Below are positions 19,301 to 25,810 of a DNA stretch of 58,560 bases, piece by piece. The notes under the pieces were generated by a model. It did no database searches and had not been told where the DNA came from. It was given only the letters and a program-made list of their open reading frames with translations. The stretch's first letter is position 1, and each line of letters begins with the position of its first letter. The position numbers and the translations under genes are program-made. This stretch comes from Euryarchaeota archaeon UBA58. GTDB lineage: Archaea; Thermoplasmatota; Poseidoniia; Poseidoniales; Thalassarchaeaceae. Where the stretch lies: contig DAHR01000015.1 in assembly GCA_002498525.1 (NCBI GenBank), forward strand, positions 43,978 through 102,537. Direction: 5' to 3'.

Positions 19301-19303
19301 TGA
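10352..19303 (+). CDS. Giant (2983 aa) membrane-anchored protein: Asp-rich repeats, transglutaminase-like core, Ig-like array, DUF4129
   Basis: Order of parts: N-terminal hydrophobic segment (about 23-42); thrombospondin type 3-like Asp-rich repeats (about 46-740; DTDGDG, DPDGDGL), typical calcium binders; a transglutaminase-like domain (about 960-1045); roughly 15 Ig/carboxypeptidase-regulatory-like beta domains (about 1100-2790); a transmembrane helix (about 2830-2855, LIGALLILGTLLGLAVVL); and a cytoplasmic DUF4129-like domain (to 2983; FLRRDFETVREFEMAIRK, EEARYSSHRLGEGHRQ). Transglutaminase-like plus DUF4129 is the TgpA-type arrangement. The Cys is present (C974, GDCDEFATVFAALLRA), but the aligned His is T1016 (FTWWVEV) and the aligned Asp is E1040 (GWIPFEACP). 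Start GTG 10352 or ATG 10355, after GAGGG. No MoxR or DUF58 partner is adjacent. Confidence 0.88.
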   Translation: MMYVKSRSIHNSPALRKQRSAFAFSVLLLFSSYAAIEFAVWEAMGSTDADGDGLTYGLEFYINTQPQDWDSDNDGLPDGWEWQYGLNPLSAIGINGSTGDPDGDSLTNLNEYLYSIPSNWDSTSTPNELDNGVWWNGTVPVSNWDEESAMQLIQGLGSDGADEDPMGNICFNNFDDDHDGMVDNWDGDGDGDADCATDDDDGDGSIDEDPDGWDTDGDGMPDGWEVANGLDPTSNSGDDGTYGDPDGDGLINLYEYVNPAWSTRNGTVQPPRQYWRPGPDNRTSTVSPCNPVLQIGPGGCMIFTAEVDGITFTDPHNNDTDGDGLNDSYEALVLLTDPTHVDTDGDGIEDGVEVNGAYGDPPQATDPRNNNTDGDQFDDGEEDTNGNGVVDPGETDPTRIEDAGDLDGDGIQNWEENMTCTQWNNSDTDGGGVHDGAELTPAHATDPCTSTYELYLDIVAWVPGDSSLTVNNTSRLDPSPVDWRQNGEPMAYFESASGNRTPFMYSSINGNTLRSVTMTMPADALFIVVLNGSWCWDASVGAINEPHCDDDYADSDGDGLADWEESLGAWGYISAPNMTDTDGDSVNDLDEILNGTDPNEPCNNLADFDGDGLNNWFENTTGCPMMFGIDGGNMSADNYTTLWNNTDTDNGGVTDYQEYIDGTNPQNNPDDDLNPLDTDGDGIPDTIEQEIGTDWRDPDTDGGGIPDGDECPPAFWDGGCADSTLNPFDPSDDIQPNMLYFLAQNTTAGVDYNITQYWRWHTYDYYTGVSWGVNTSLVGNTQIFPTWSTTQGVAHQDFWDDSTLFGWQLFFRNNGILYPGDELIAPYNSVNYTDWIDVDAGMNFSNYTRDVMIDSSTVDTLYVTAPQITMTAEIRDNTTAFMNSSYAKDLGQIRSSANITRIAWTILNETGYTSAWDQVVALQQFLINGNNTTTFLRNHAGSNRSDVIDSEFGADSLFGDTAVWILERVHEGDCDEFATVFAALLRAVDLPTRKVTGFSGGTWVENGYEVYGHDFTWWVEVHLQTNANQGELDLGWIPFEACPDMSVVEVVNETWSPSSFERDNSTGNITLNGTLQFSGNSSAIEGHSIDLYLVPSNEIVNVPGSAATANHLIGTVTTNETGHFSFEGTPPVMIKPGYGSLVILTHTGGYVGIQAITFPWRLNITDDVDLALTDPQPSTEPMLGAGVNTTVIGSLAWANSPFTDPAELDSLQVLMNYTTVEDGPVNLIADVGSAGYFEFSVPISESEPLGLINASLAFLGWHQDDLNNATPAEYHLRPHSVAFNFNITPSPNLTVSLEGIDANNSILDIDRFVFVNGTVQSRGPTPDPLNGTLTFQMRRTGTNGPYMTLATWYLNGSNWTGQPGEFSLSWNFTATSVNIPSGEVEVKFTYDAEGLFAADEVTYPSTFGIRSYVEFSYQLAPASRGNLAVIDVQLSDHTGTSVADFAGIYTVDFNGIQVWNTTDPASGRFSVTWIPAWDIVPGDYDWELNFSGSTWLLPASSFDQIRIQGRANVTVNMVMDWTPRGATNWVSGIAQDTALLTAITGNNSSILLHLEEPSDLPPGPDGSPPPPIIHRLASGWINQTTGAYNLSFTMPEDIPAGVYNLRLLLDFTQFATAPGPYYTVSDAVRHLTGIQSEFVVEAAPASIIVVAGNTLILNATVTDVADGSLVPGAIVNLYFDWGGPNQVVIDTETTDVDGVARFNPTLASSTEPGFYDLRIHAPDDLTDNLTVVDAGRWVGNETFANLTVQVNSFIEIDFIPTEVTAGQSFNIDGQVMDGFDSNRTVDGPMAITVFFLNDASEVLVASHTTTDNGSFNVSVPTDPFGDGVSSGIKTVIVSVLDGTTPFYLTGTGNASILVIGVPRFMDRTPIIQTIVDRSSSITFSARLTEFSDNDRRLDGMTVAARFHDTWLTEGLTNNEGFVNFTFDVPHSHPLGQVAVMLWFNGSATLHSTSTQMNTMIVRSPTNLTVTTITDNPIAGESFNVSGLLLSSNGTGIMDRAGNAIAAMLTFAIDDETSGFQVTGGAVSPNGSWSAVITLGLSFPRGTHTLSAIFTPAVNYYGASSSEGTFDSRGYSLVTILDPADLDPDRRITRGEDISVNLSLVDNSGQTVGGVDIEILVDGISLLSIPTDSNGRAVVIIPVDSMRVQGPLTITADFAGVAGTTGLVGDSTWTRVIVLAPSVLEITEISGSQIAGEAVIFSGSLLDEHGQVLIDDGLDSGGIIHIAIDGVNVGSAYTTRSNGSAGTWTVTFYLPLDTDYGAHTVTASFLGGFTWVDPMGQGDSLNPEYYLPSSTTEGYNVTQTSQVVLTTPPGEIDRNELLLIEGMLTDGAGRVLGDRYLEVMMNDQFLTGLSVASNGTFSIYIPVPPNMPLGPRIIKITFAGEEFILESNSTTVFTVYGPTIVSLNPPATVAVGDEMHLSGTVRDNLPDGGLGNHSLEIFIDGTLIGITTTDEYGDWSHTWVISDFLDVGIHTVTVSAPAQGYHRPGSVDANLTIAYHTALTIQVDSISETRGGSWNFSGRLFDSDTAGAPGLEDREIIISLDGLEIERLTTASDGVFSLQHSLGFLIARGGHDIEFLFEGQTFYLPIEYNMTVYARADVEIEILWQTAIIIRSDDISKIKLVGRVLEIGGEGNVIDELDIVLLWNGVPEPATVTWESATGHFSINSPARSTMPPGDLTLIVQVEPDGGRFLNGVSIDHVVNIRVPVRFEFNPDGHLIRDHTRLITGNVTIRAQDTGLPIEGVSLVARLVNGSTVLFQTVKLTDGYGVVDYRFEVQDPVPGFYDRGYWGEMGLIFHTDSQLLDPTNRFWLANEHGGVNITYEKQQTALISWQVASLIGALLILGTLLGLAVVLRRRRQAAIDELADIFSYTAELLAAGDEVREAIFNCYESLCQILMRNGFLRRDFETVREFEMAIRKALPISEQALIALDRIFEEARYSSHRLGEGHRQNAQLALQSVLQQIDELNEIPDRDAFELAELSA

Positions 19304-19369
19304 GTCGGCTGTCTCGACCGGCTGCTTTAGCGGTCTGATTTTGAGAACACTGAAGATGAGGAATCTGAC

Positions 19370-19876
19370 TCACTCGAAACTGAAGTGCAACACACCTTCG
19401 CTCAGGAATGCCGCCTGTAATCCTATGTTCGGTGGCAGTCGGAAGGTCCGAATCGATCCGCCGAATCTTTCAGCAGCGATGATGCGAATCATCGTTCGTT
19501 CGCCATCGAACGATGATTGAACTGATAGATCGGATAACTCGGTCAGGCTCAGGTCCAGATCGAAACCTCGCCGTGCCGAGTTCTCATCAATCTCCTCGAT
19601 GGTGACTGATGGGGTGCCGATGGACCTGACCTGAGCCAGAGCCGGTTCAACAGTCTGGGAAGATTCTTCGACCACTCGTCGGTGGTCGGTGATTGCATCG
19701 TCAAGGTGAGGGAGGTCTGCGAGGAATCTATGGTGCATGGATTGTGCGTCGATATCCAAACCGACTTCATCAATCTCCTCGAACAATCGGGGAGATTGTG
19801 ACTCGAGGCCTTGGATCCGCACACTCTCCCACATCTCTACCGAACCTTGCCACGCACTCATCTCGGATGAATCCAT
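19370..19876 (-). CDS. Small protein with C-terminal Hsp20/p23-like fold
   Basis: 168 residues from ATG 19876, four bases after the helicase stop. The N-terminal two thirds are acidic and helical-looking with no recognised motif. The C-terminus (IRTFRLPPNIGLQAAFLSEG then VLHFSFE) matches the end of an alpha-crystallin/Hsp20 domain: R-x-F-x-LP, then an A-x-x-x-x-G-V-L-x-I/F strand. The family is either small heat-shock proteins or p23-like co-chaperones. A longer reading frame starts at 19933 inside the helicase gene. It is probably translationally coupled to the helicase. Function is inferred from a weak motif match only. Confidence 0.65.
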   Translation of the reverse strand: MDSSEMSAWQGSVEMWESVRIQGLESQSPRLFEEIDEVGLDIDAQSMHHRFLADLPHLDDAITDHRRVVEESSQTVEPALAQVRSIGTPSVTIEEIDENSARRGFDLDLSLTELSDLSVQSSFDGERTMIRIIAAERFGGSIRTFRLPPNIGLQAAFLSEGVLHFSFE

Positions 19877-19880
19877 TGAT

Positions 19881-21929
19881 TCATACTGCTTCAATCGCAG
19901 GTTCTGGGTGCCGCTCGAAAAAGCGCTTGACATGGCGAGCGGTTCGACTTGCGTCGGGAACTTCGATTGCAGACATGGTGCTGGGAAGGCAGTGCCTGTA
20001 TGGACGCCGCAGCAGGCGTCTATCCAACAGAACCACCAAGGCTCGGTCTTCCCTCTTCCGAATCGGGCGACCCAGAGCCTGCAGAAGGCTGTTTACAGCG
20101 GGTTGGGAACTTGAGTATCTCCAAGCCAGATCGCGCCCGAATCGATCTTCACAGTACTTCTTCAAGGCATCCTGTCTAGCGCTCGGCGGTGGAACTGGAA
20201 TCCCGACACAGACTACCGCATCGAGAATGTTCTCAGGATAATCGACACCTTCTGCCATCTTTCCGCTCAAGACTCCTGCGAGTAGAGCTTGGTCCTTCGT
20301 CCTCCTCTTCTGGTACAATTTCTCAATCATTTCATTCACCTGCCTCTTCGACATCCTCGATCTCTCGATCAAAAGATGTCGCCTTATTCCCCAAGGAAGC
20401 CAATCCTCCTCGCCGATGATCTCTCTCAGTAAGGCGTAACTGGGGGCGAACAGGGCGACGTGTCCTGGTGTGTTCTCGATGACTGAGAGAATGTGATCAC
20501 GGATGCGATCTGTGTTCGATTCGCTGCGATCGGTGAATTTCGAGGTGGTGTCTTTGGCGATCAAGATCGGCCTTCTTTCAGTTGAGAATGGGCTGGTGTA
20601 CTGCCGACATCGAACCAATCGATTCGCTGTCGGTAGCCGTAAGAGGTCAGCATACATCTGTGGCGGCACCAGGGTGCCAGACATCAGAATCGAGCCTCCG
20701 CAAGCATTGAAGAGATCGCCACTGACGACACCTGGATCCAATAGATGGCTGCTGATTCGAGGTTCGTCTCCAATCAGGTCGAAGACCAGAACCAGGGCTG
20801 GGCTATCGCGATATTCCAAACAGACTGAGAGCATCATCGCCAGTCTGGTCGAAGCGGTCTCCTTCTCGTCTTCATCATCGATTGAATCGTCGGTCTCGAC
20901 TCTGACCCGGAGGAGTTGGGAGATCAGACGAGTCAGACAGCGTGAATCACCTCGATCCTCGATCTCGATGCTCTCGAGGACAATGGAATTGACCATCTCA
21001 ATGAATTCTGCAGTGGAGATTCGCATATCATCGTCCCCGAGGCTGGCCAATTCCTTGAGTCTCGATTCGAACCATTTCGGCATTGACTCGTTCAATCGAG
21101 TCAGCGCACCAAGGGCGAATCTGATTTCCCGAAGTTCATCTCCAGCACTGAGATCCTCTGCAGACCGAGAACCGATTTTCTTCTCCTCGGTTCCCAAGTG
21201 CTCCTCGAGTTCGGCCTTCGCATCTCTGAAGACCTTCATCGTCGCGATTCGTTGCAGACCATTGCGTACTCGATCGGGTAGATTGTGTGCTTCATCGACG
21301 ATGATGATGGTCTCGGCCAGATCGATTCCCATCACGGGCAGTGATGCCTCACGAACATTCTCGATGAAGACATGGTTGTAGTCACAGACGAGGATGTCGC
21401 ATTCTTTCGCAGCCTCTCTGGCCGCGGCCCAGGAGCAGATTCGCATATTGCGCCCTCGGCGTATCATCTCATCGACATGCATCGGAACCCGAAACATCGC
21501 CTCCTTCAGGTCTGCGCGCCTCTCGACTCGAGCCTCTGGTTCGATATCCTCTTCACAATCGCATCTGCCTGTGACACGGTCCACAGTATGGCACATTCCT
21601 TCCCTGCCAATCAGATCGACGAGTTTGAGATCCAGAATCCCATCCGGCAGGCCTCGATTGATCGCCCTCACCGTTTCGACGACTATACGATGCTGCGATT
21701 GCGTGCCGGTCAGGAAGAGTATTCTCGGCGGTGACGGCATGGACCGTGCCACTTCCAGAGCCGAAGCCAGAGCGGCAGCGGTCTTGCCTATGCCCGTGGG
21801 AGCTGCCGCGAGTAGAAATCCCCCTTGCGAGAGAACCTCGATTCCATCCCACATCATCTGAGATTGTGACTCACGCACCTTCTCGTGCGCGAACCATATC
21901 GGAGTCGAGCCGACTTCGCCTCCTGTCAT
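19881..21929 (-). CDS. XPD/Rad3-like superfamily 2 DNA helicase
   Basis: ATP-dependent 5'-3' DNA helicase of the XPD/DinG group, 682 residues. Seen: Q-like region RESQSQMM, Walker A APTGIGKTAAALA, DEAH box IIIVDEAHNLPDRV, and motif VI QALGRPIRKREDRALV. Cysteines in GREGMC, GRCDC and RICSWAAARE lie between motifs I and II, where XPD carries its 4Fe-4S domain; the spacing looks compatible with four ligands. Length is near XPD (550-760). ATG 21929 keeps the Q-like motif. It follows the receiver/PEP-synthase-like gene by 42 bp and precedes the Hsp20-like gene by 4 bp. Likely DNA repair; the partners leave a specialised role open. Confidence 0.88.
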   Translation of the reverse strand: MTGGEVGSTPIWFAHEKVRESQSQMMWDGIEVLSQGGFLLAAAPTGIGKTAAALASALEVARSMPSPPRILFLTGTQSQHRIVVETVRAINRGLPDGILDLKLVDLIGREGMCHTVDRVTGRCDCEEDIEPEARVERRADLKEAMFRVPMHVDEMIRRGRNMRICSWAAAREAAKECDILVCDYNHVFIENVREASLPVMGIDLAETIIIVDEAHNLPDRVRNGLQRIATMKVFRDAKAELEEHLGTEEKKIGSRSAEDLSAGDELREIRFALGALTRLNESMPKWFESRLKELASLGDDDMRISTAEFIEMVNSIVLESIEIEDRGDSRCLTRLISQLLRVRVETDDSIDDEDEKETASTRLAMMLSVCLEYRDSPALVLVFDLIGDEPRISSHLLDPGVVSGDLFNACGGSILMSGTLVPPQMYADLLRLPTANRLVRCRQYTSPFSTERRPILIAKDTTSKFTDRSESNTDRIRDHILSVIENTPGHVALFAPSYALLREIIGEEDWLPWGIRRHLLIERSRMSKRQVNEMIEKLYQKRRTKDQALLAGVLSGKMAEGVDYPENILDAVVCVGIPVPPPSARQDALKKYCEDRFGRDLAWRYSSSQPAVNSLLQALGRPIRKREDRALVVLLDRRLLRRPYRHCLPSTMSAIEVPDASRTARHVKRFFERHPEPAIEAV

Positions 21930-21971
21930 GGAATCCTGCCTGTGAATCGAACGGCCAAGAAGATTGGCCTC

Positions 21972-24884
21972 TCAACGCAGTACAATCGCCTCAGAATCCC
22001 TGCTGTCGAGTACCACCTTCAGAGGCGATTCAAGGGCGATGTGTCGAAGTGGTCCAATCTCGGTCTCAGGGGCGATTGAATCGAGCCAGTCGAAATCTAG
22101 CATATCGTCACCGGTGATCGTCAGATAACCGATGTTGAAGGTGACAATATTCTGGTAGAAGTGTGTGCCTTGTGATGGCTCGAGATGAATGTCAGACATC
22201 GGCACCTCAACGATGGCCTTCGCACCGCTGATCTGTTCCCAAGATACTGGAATGCCCAACGAAGGGTCTGATGATCCCCAGCGCCCAGGTCCGATGAGAA
22301 GGTAAGAACGGCCCTGACTGCGCAAGGTCGCATCAATCGCCTCGACACCGTCGGTGAGGTCTGCCGTCCTCAGTCTGTCTAGGCGGTCGGGATGGATGTA
22401 GACCACATCCTGTATATCGTCGATTACTCCATTCCCAAGAGCCTTGCTGCACATTATGATCGCTCTGGTTCTGTCAACTTCACTCATGTCGATGTCGATG
22501 TCGACCGATTCTTCCAGCATCGGTCGAACCTGGAGAATCGCGAAAATCTTTTTTCCACTGTCTTCGTCAATCACGAGAGCGAATTCAATTTCGATCGGCG
22601 AGTTCAGATAGGATTCACTTCGCTTCAGAACATGGTCGAGGATTTCCGCCAGAGGAATACGAGAATGTTTGAGAATGGGGGCGAATGTGACGACTCTCGG
22701 GCCTCCACTCGCTCTCACTGAGTCGACCACCCTGTCGTCTGCCACGACATAAGTCGAACCGACCAGAGCCAACCGTCCATCCTCTTCAGCCTCTCGCAGA
22801 CCAAGGTTTACCAGATTCTTGGTTTCATCGGCTGAAAGAGGTGTTTCTGACCTTCCCATAGGTATCGCCCAGAAACTTGTCTGAGACGTTTCTAGCATGG
22901 CCTCAGTGCTGTGGAATTGATGAATTCGACGAGGTTGACCCGGGCTGAATCGAAGACATTTCTCGCCCGAAGCAACCTGTCTACCCAAGCCGATGCAGAC
23001 AGCAGCAATCCCATCCTCTGCAATCAGCGGCGACACAGGATAGTGATTCCGGCTGCGCGCCGCACCAGCGATGTGCGGATAATAGCGGCCATTTACCTCT
23101 CGGCCGACTATCTCTTGAATCACGACGGCCATTCTCTCGTCTTGGATGCTGCTCGGTGTCGCCGCGACGTATGCCTTGGCGCCTTTGTGATAGGTTGAGG
23201 CGAAGACCAGTTTAATCGCCTCCTTGAGTCTCGCAAGCCGAACATCGAGTTTGCTGTGGTCGTTCGCTATCATGTGAGTGGCATAGACGCCAGCGAATGG
23301 CTGATGGCTCGCATCTTCCAACAAGCTCGAAGATCGAATCGCTAGAGGTCTCGTCATATGACCGAGCATCGCTGTGAGTTCTTCCTCGACATCTTCACTG
23401 AATTTTGAGGCGAGGAATTCGGCATCGACCTCGGAATCATCGTGGTCTTCGTGCGCGAAACGTGAAAGGCCATTCATCTCGATGAACTCCTCGAACAAAT
23501 CCGTCGCCAGAACGATCGAATGCGGAACGATGAATTCAACGTCAGGAAATTTGTCTTGCAAGCCCAGATCCGGCATTCGACTGAAGAAGAAAGCCAAGCC
23601 ACGTCCCTTTCCACCAAGGCTACCTCGTCCGATTCTGAGGAATCCCTGATCCGAATGAGCAGAATCATTGTCTCGAATCGAGCGATTACGAACCCTGTCG
23701 ATGTGGCTGCGCATGGCATTCAAGATGAAATCTCGAATTTCCTCAGTCGATTCGAAATCACCGATAGTAAGGGAGCGGAGACTCGCTGCGAGGGAGAATT
23801 CCGTCCGCGTGCGAAGCCAGTGAGAGAAGTGGTTTCGAGTCGCATGATACTCAACCGATTCGATTGGAGCGCGAGATAATTCTTCAACCAATTGACGAAG
23901 ATTCGCTGCCCTTCCAACCTCAGTTCCATCGGGTAATTTGAAAATGAAATCTCCGAAGCTCATCTCTTCAAGCATGAAGTCCGCAATGCGCCCATAGAGT
24001 TGCGTATCCTCCTTGTGCAGGAAACGAACACCAAGTGCCTCCGCCTCCTCCTTCAACTCAAGATTCTTCGATTGGAAGAGGATTGGCAGATTCGAATCTC
24101 GGGACCTGATGTATCTGACTAATTTCAGGCCCGCAGTGTCTCTTCCACCTTCTGGGTCGGGAAACTTTCCGTCGGTGAAGACTCCGATGATGTTGTGATG
24201 GTATTTGTCGATTATCGACTTCGCCGTGGGGTAATCTGAAGCGAGCATGATCTTGGCTCGGGCGCGAAGTCGCAGCAATCGCTCGTAGAGGTTGCCACCC
24301 TCGCCCATCAGACGCGTAGTCTGATTGACCAATTGTGAGTACAACAGAGGCAGGTAGGCTGAGTAGAATCGGCGACTGTCTTCGACCAGCAGAATGACTT
24401 GGACGTCGCCATTCTCGACATCGTTCTCAGCATTCTTCTCGTCCTCTATGAGTTTGCAGATCGACAAGAGGATTCTGCTGTCGCCGGTCCAGACGAAGAT
24501 GCGATCTATGCCATCACCTGTGTGGAGAGTCGCCAATTCACGCGTGTTGTGGCTGAGCATGATCACCGGCAGGTCGGGATTGTCACGTTTCGCCCGCCTA
24601 CCGAAAGCATAGGGATCCATGGTGCCGACGCGGACCATTGTGATGATCAGGTCGAAATCTCTGTTTGCGAGTAGTTCTAGTGCGTCATCTGCGTCGTGAC
24701 TGTGTATTATTCGCGGTGCTTGCGAGAGATTCAGATCGGTGTATTCACGCCTCATGATTTCGGCGAGGTAGCCCGATTCCTCGAGCAGATAATGATCGAA
24801 TGGGCTGGCGACGAGAAGCACATCCCTTACTCGGAATGGCGTCAGCCGCTCGAAGCTCTGCAGGTCGCTGATGCCCACCGCCAT
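21972..24884 (-). CDS. Tandem receiver domains fused to a PEP-synthase/PPDK-type ATP-binding domain (970 aa)
   Basis: Residues about 18-150 form a receiver-like fold whose phospho-acceptor position is not Asp (DLIITMVRVG). Residues about 165-320 form a second receiver with VEDS, the acceptor Asp in FTDGKFP, Ser in LPILFQS and Lys in FLHKED, so it could be phosphorylated. The rest resembles the N-terminal nucleotide-binding domain of PEP synthase/PPDK: GRGSLGGKGRGLAFFF, PLAIRSSSLLEDASHQPFAG, AVVIQEIVG and FAILQVRPM. The phosphohistidine and PEP-binding domains of true PEP synthase are absent, so it should not make PEP. A conserved-looking segment LIGPGRWGSSDPSLGIPV follows. First gene of a likely three-gene transcription unit. 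Activity unknown; a nucleotide-dependent signalling protein is a guess. Confidence 0.85.
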   Translation of the reverse strand: MAVGISDLQSFERLTPFRVRDVLLVASPFDHYLLEESGYLAEIMRREYTDLNLSQAPRIIHSHDADDALELLANRDFDLIITMVRVGTMDPYAFGRRAKRDNPDLPVIMLSHNTRELATLHTGDGIDRIFVWTGDSRILLSICKLIEDEKNAENDVENGDVQVILLVEDSRRFYSAYLPLLYSQLVNQTTRLMGEGGNLYERLLRLRARAKIMLASDYPTAKSIIDKYHHNIIGVFTDGKFPDPEGGRDTAGLKLVRYIRSRDSNLPILFQSKNLELKEEAEALGVRFLHKEDTQLYGRIADFMLEEMSFGDFIFKLPDGTEVGRAANLRQLVEELSRAPIESVEYHATRNHFSHWLRTRTEFSLAASLRSLTIGDFESTEEIRDFILNAMRSHIDRVRNRSIRDNDSAHSDQGFLRIGRGSLGGKGRGLAFFFSRMPDLGLQDKFPDVEFIVPHSIVLATDLFEEFIEMNGLSRFAHEDHDDSEVDAEFLASKFSEDVEEELTAMLGHMTRPLAIRSSSLLEDASHQPFAGVYATHMIANDHSKLDVRLARLKEAIKLVFASTYHKGAKAYVAATPSSIQDERMAVVIQEIVGREVNGRYYPHIAGAARSRNHYPVSPLIAEDGIAAVCIGLGRQVASGEKCLRFSPGQPRRIHQFHSTEAMLETSQTSFWAIPMGRSETPLSADETKNLVNLGLREAEEDGRLALVGSTYVVADDRVVDSVRASGGPRVVTFAPILKHSRIPLAEILDHVLKRSESYLNSPIEIEFALVIDEDSGKKIFAILQVRPMLEESVDIDIDMSEVDRTRAIIMCSKALGNGVIDDIQDVVYIHPDRLDRLRTADLTDGVEAIDATLRSQGRSYLLIGPGRWGSSDPSLGIPVSWEQISGAKAIVEVPMSDIHLEPSQGTHFYQNIVTFNIGYLTITGDDMLDFDWLDSIAPETEIGPLRHIALESPLKVVLDSRDSEAIVLR

Positions 24885-25258
24885 GACGGCTGATTCCGCA
24901 CCTCACCCATCAAGGTTCAGCCTCAGAGGTCAGTCAGAGGATGGCTGGGTCAGAAGGGTGCCCCGCCCGAAATGGGCGGGACGGTGTGTGTGATGATTCT
25001 CATTCGCCTCTTTTATCGAGGTCTTGATGTGGATTGTGGTTCGAGCCTTGGTTCGATTCGCGGAGTGACTCCATTCCACGTTGTGGACGTGGAGCATCGC
25101 GAGGACTGTAGCCCACCGCGTTGGAGAGTTTCGCTCTGCGGCGCAAGCCGGCGAATCCGACCTTGATCATCGATCGTGAAGGGTGTGTTGCAGGGAGGCG
25201 GCGATACCGCCCCCCCGCTTTTTTCGAGTGCATCCCATTCTCACCCAAGTCTCTCGCC
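24885..25258. other. 374-bp gap with hairpins and a T-run; no protein gene seen
   Basis: No convincing reading frame. Notable elements: a perfect 7-bp hairpin CCCGCCC/GGGCGGG (24962-24968 and 24974-24980, loop GAAAT); CTCTTTTATCG near 25007-25017, which could be a plus-strand TATA box; a 6-bp hairpin CCACGT/ACGTGG (25076-25081 and 25087-25092); and a stem GGCGG/CCGCC (25197-25201 and 25207-25211) followed by T6 at 25219-25224, resembling a plus-strand terminator. Together this could be a structured RNA of about 190 nt on the plus strand. I could not match it to RNase P RNA, SRP RNA or 5S rRNA. It may instead be the leader of the leftward gene at 24884. Confidence 0.4.
25197..25224 (+). terminator. 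Possible plus-strand terminator: GC hairpin then T6
   Basis: GGCGG-CGATA-CCGCC, a CCCCCGC spacer and six T residues (25219-25224). Archaeal termination depends mainly on the T-run. Nothing annotated lies upstream on the plus strand, which is one reason to suspect an unannotated RNA. Confidence 0.35.
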
Positions 25259-25621
25259 TCATTGGTCGGTCGATTCAGAACGAGCTCTGAGCTCCTTCAT
25301 TCGCCGCTGTAGCGCAGCATCGACCGTCACATCGTCAGCGGTTGCGCGAGCGATGTGCTCGCGCGCCGCATATCTCAGAACGACATCAGCCTGCTCGCCT
25401 TGAATCCGACAGAAGTCGGCCAGGCGTGCAGTCAGGTCGGGTCCGAGATCAACTTCGACGCGTGTGCCGGAGGAGAGGTGGGGCACAGACAGGTAGCCCC
25501 TGATCGCGTCACGGATAACATCAGATCGATTTCGCATCCCATCGAATCCGACCCTGCGCTCTAGTTCGAGTAGGTAATCCTCTGGTATCCTCAGTGAGAC
25601 CATGGGGCTGTGACCTGCCAT
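25259..25621 (-). CDS. Ribbon-helix-helix transcription regulator, possibly a tandem RHH
   Basis: 120 residues. The N-terminus is a standard RHH DNA-binding unit: strand MVSLRIP followed by two helices (EDYLLELERRVGFDGM and NRSDVIRDAIRGYL). Residues about 54-92 look like a second copy (strand TRVEVDL, helices GPDLTARLADFC and QADVVLRYAAREHI), so one chain might supply both strands of the RHH ribbon. The last 28 residues are basic and acidic without a motif. No nickel-binding ACT domain is present, so it is not NikR. ATG 25621 has GGAGGA 8 bases upstream. Divergent from the HD phosphohydrolase gene, with a tandem repeat between them that may be its operator. Confidence 0.8.
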   Translation of the reverse strand: MAGHSPMVSLRIPEDYLLELERRVGFDGMRNRSDVIRDAIRGYLSVPHLSSGTRVEVDLGPDLTARLADFCRIQGEQADVVLRYAAREHIARATADDVTVDAALQRRMKELRARSESTDQ

Positions 25622-25673
25622 TCTGCCGCTCCTCCTGAATTCTCACGTAGGCGGGGGGGTCTTAAGTGTATTG

Positions 25674-25698
25674 CAATTGAAAGACAATTGAAAGACAA
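25674..25698. promoter_or_regulatory. Tandem 11-bp repeat, candidate RHH operator
   Basis: CAATTGAAAGA occurs twice head to tail (25674-25684 and 25685-25695), followed by CAA as the start of a third copy. Each copy begins with the palindrome CAATTG. The 11-bp period places the copies on the same face of the helix, as in many RHH operators. It lies between the divergent RHH and HD genes, next to a CTTAAG (25661-25666) that could be the TATA box of the RHH gene. Confidence 0.5.
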
Positions 25699-25810
25699 CG
25701 GCAAGTTCAGCCGGATCGGATATGAGTTGAATCAGCAGCCGGAATCGAGCGAGATCGACCGCAGTTCAGTTGAAGGGGGAGGGGGTTCTCGGCATCGCGC
25801 AGGGTCGAAC

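Noticed and set aside
20503..21381. 292-codon plus-strand open frame
   Set aside because: Opposite the XPD-like helicase; Ser/Arg-rich composition typical of antisense frames.
21972..24884. Phosphoenolpyruvate synthase
   Set aside because: Only the N-terminal ATP-binding part is present; the phosphohistidine and PEP-binding domains are missing.
25035..25072. A tRNA suggested by two GGTTCGA-like T-loops
   Set aside because: No acceptor stem, anticodon arm or D arm can be built around them.
24885..25258. RNase P RNA, SRP RNA or 5S rRNA
   Set aside because: I looked for their conserved core sequences and found none.
25259..25621. NikR nickel regulator
   Set aside because: It has the RHH domain but lacks the C-terminal ACT-like metal domain and its His/Cys ligands.
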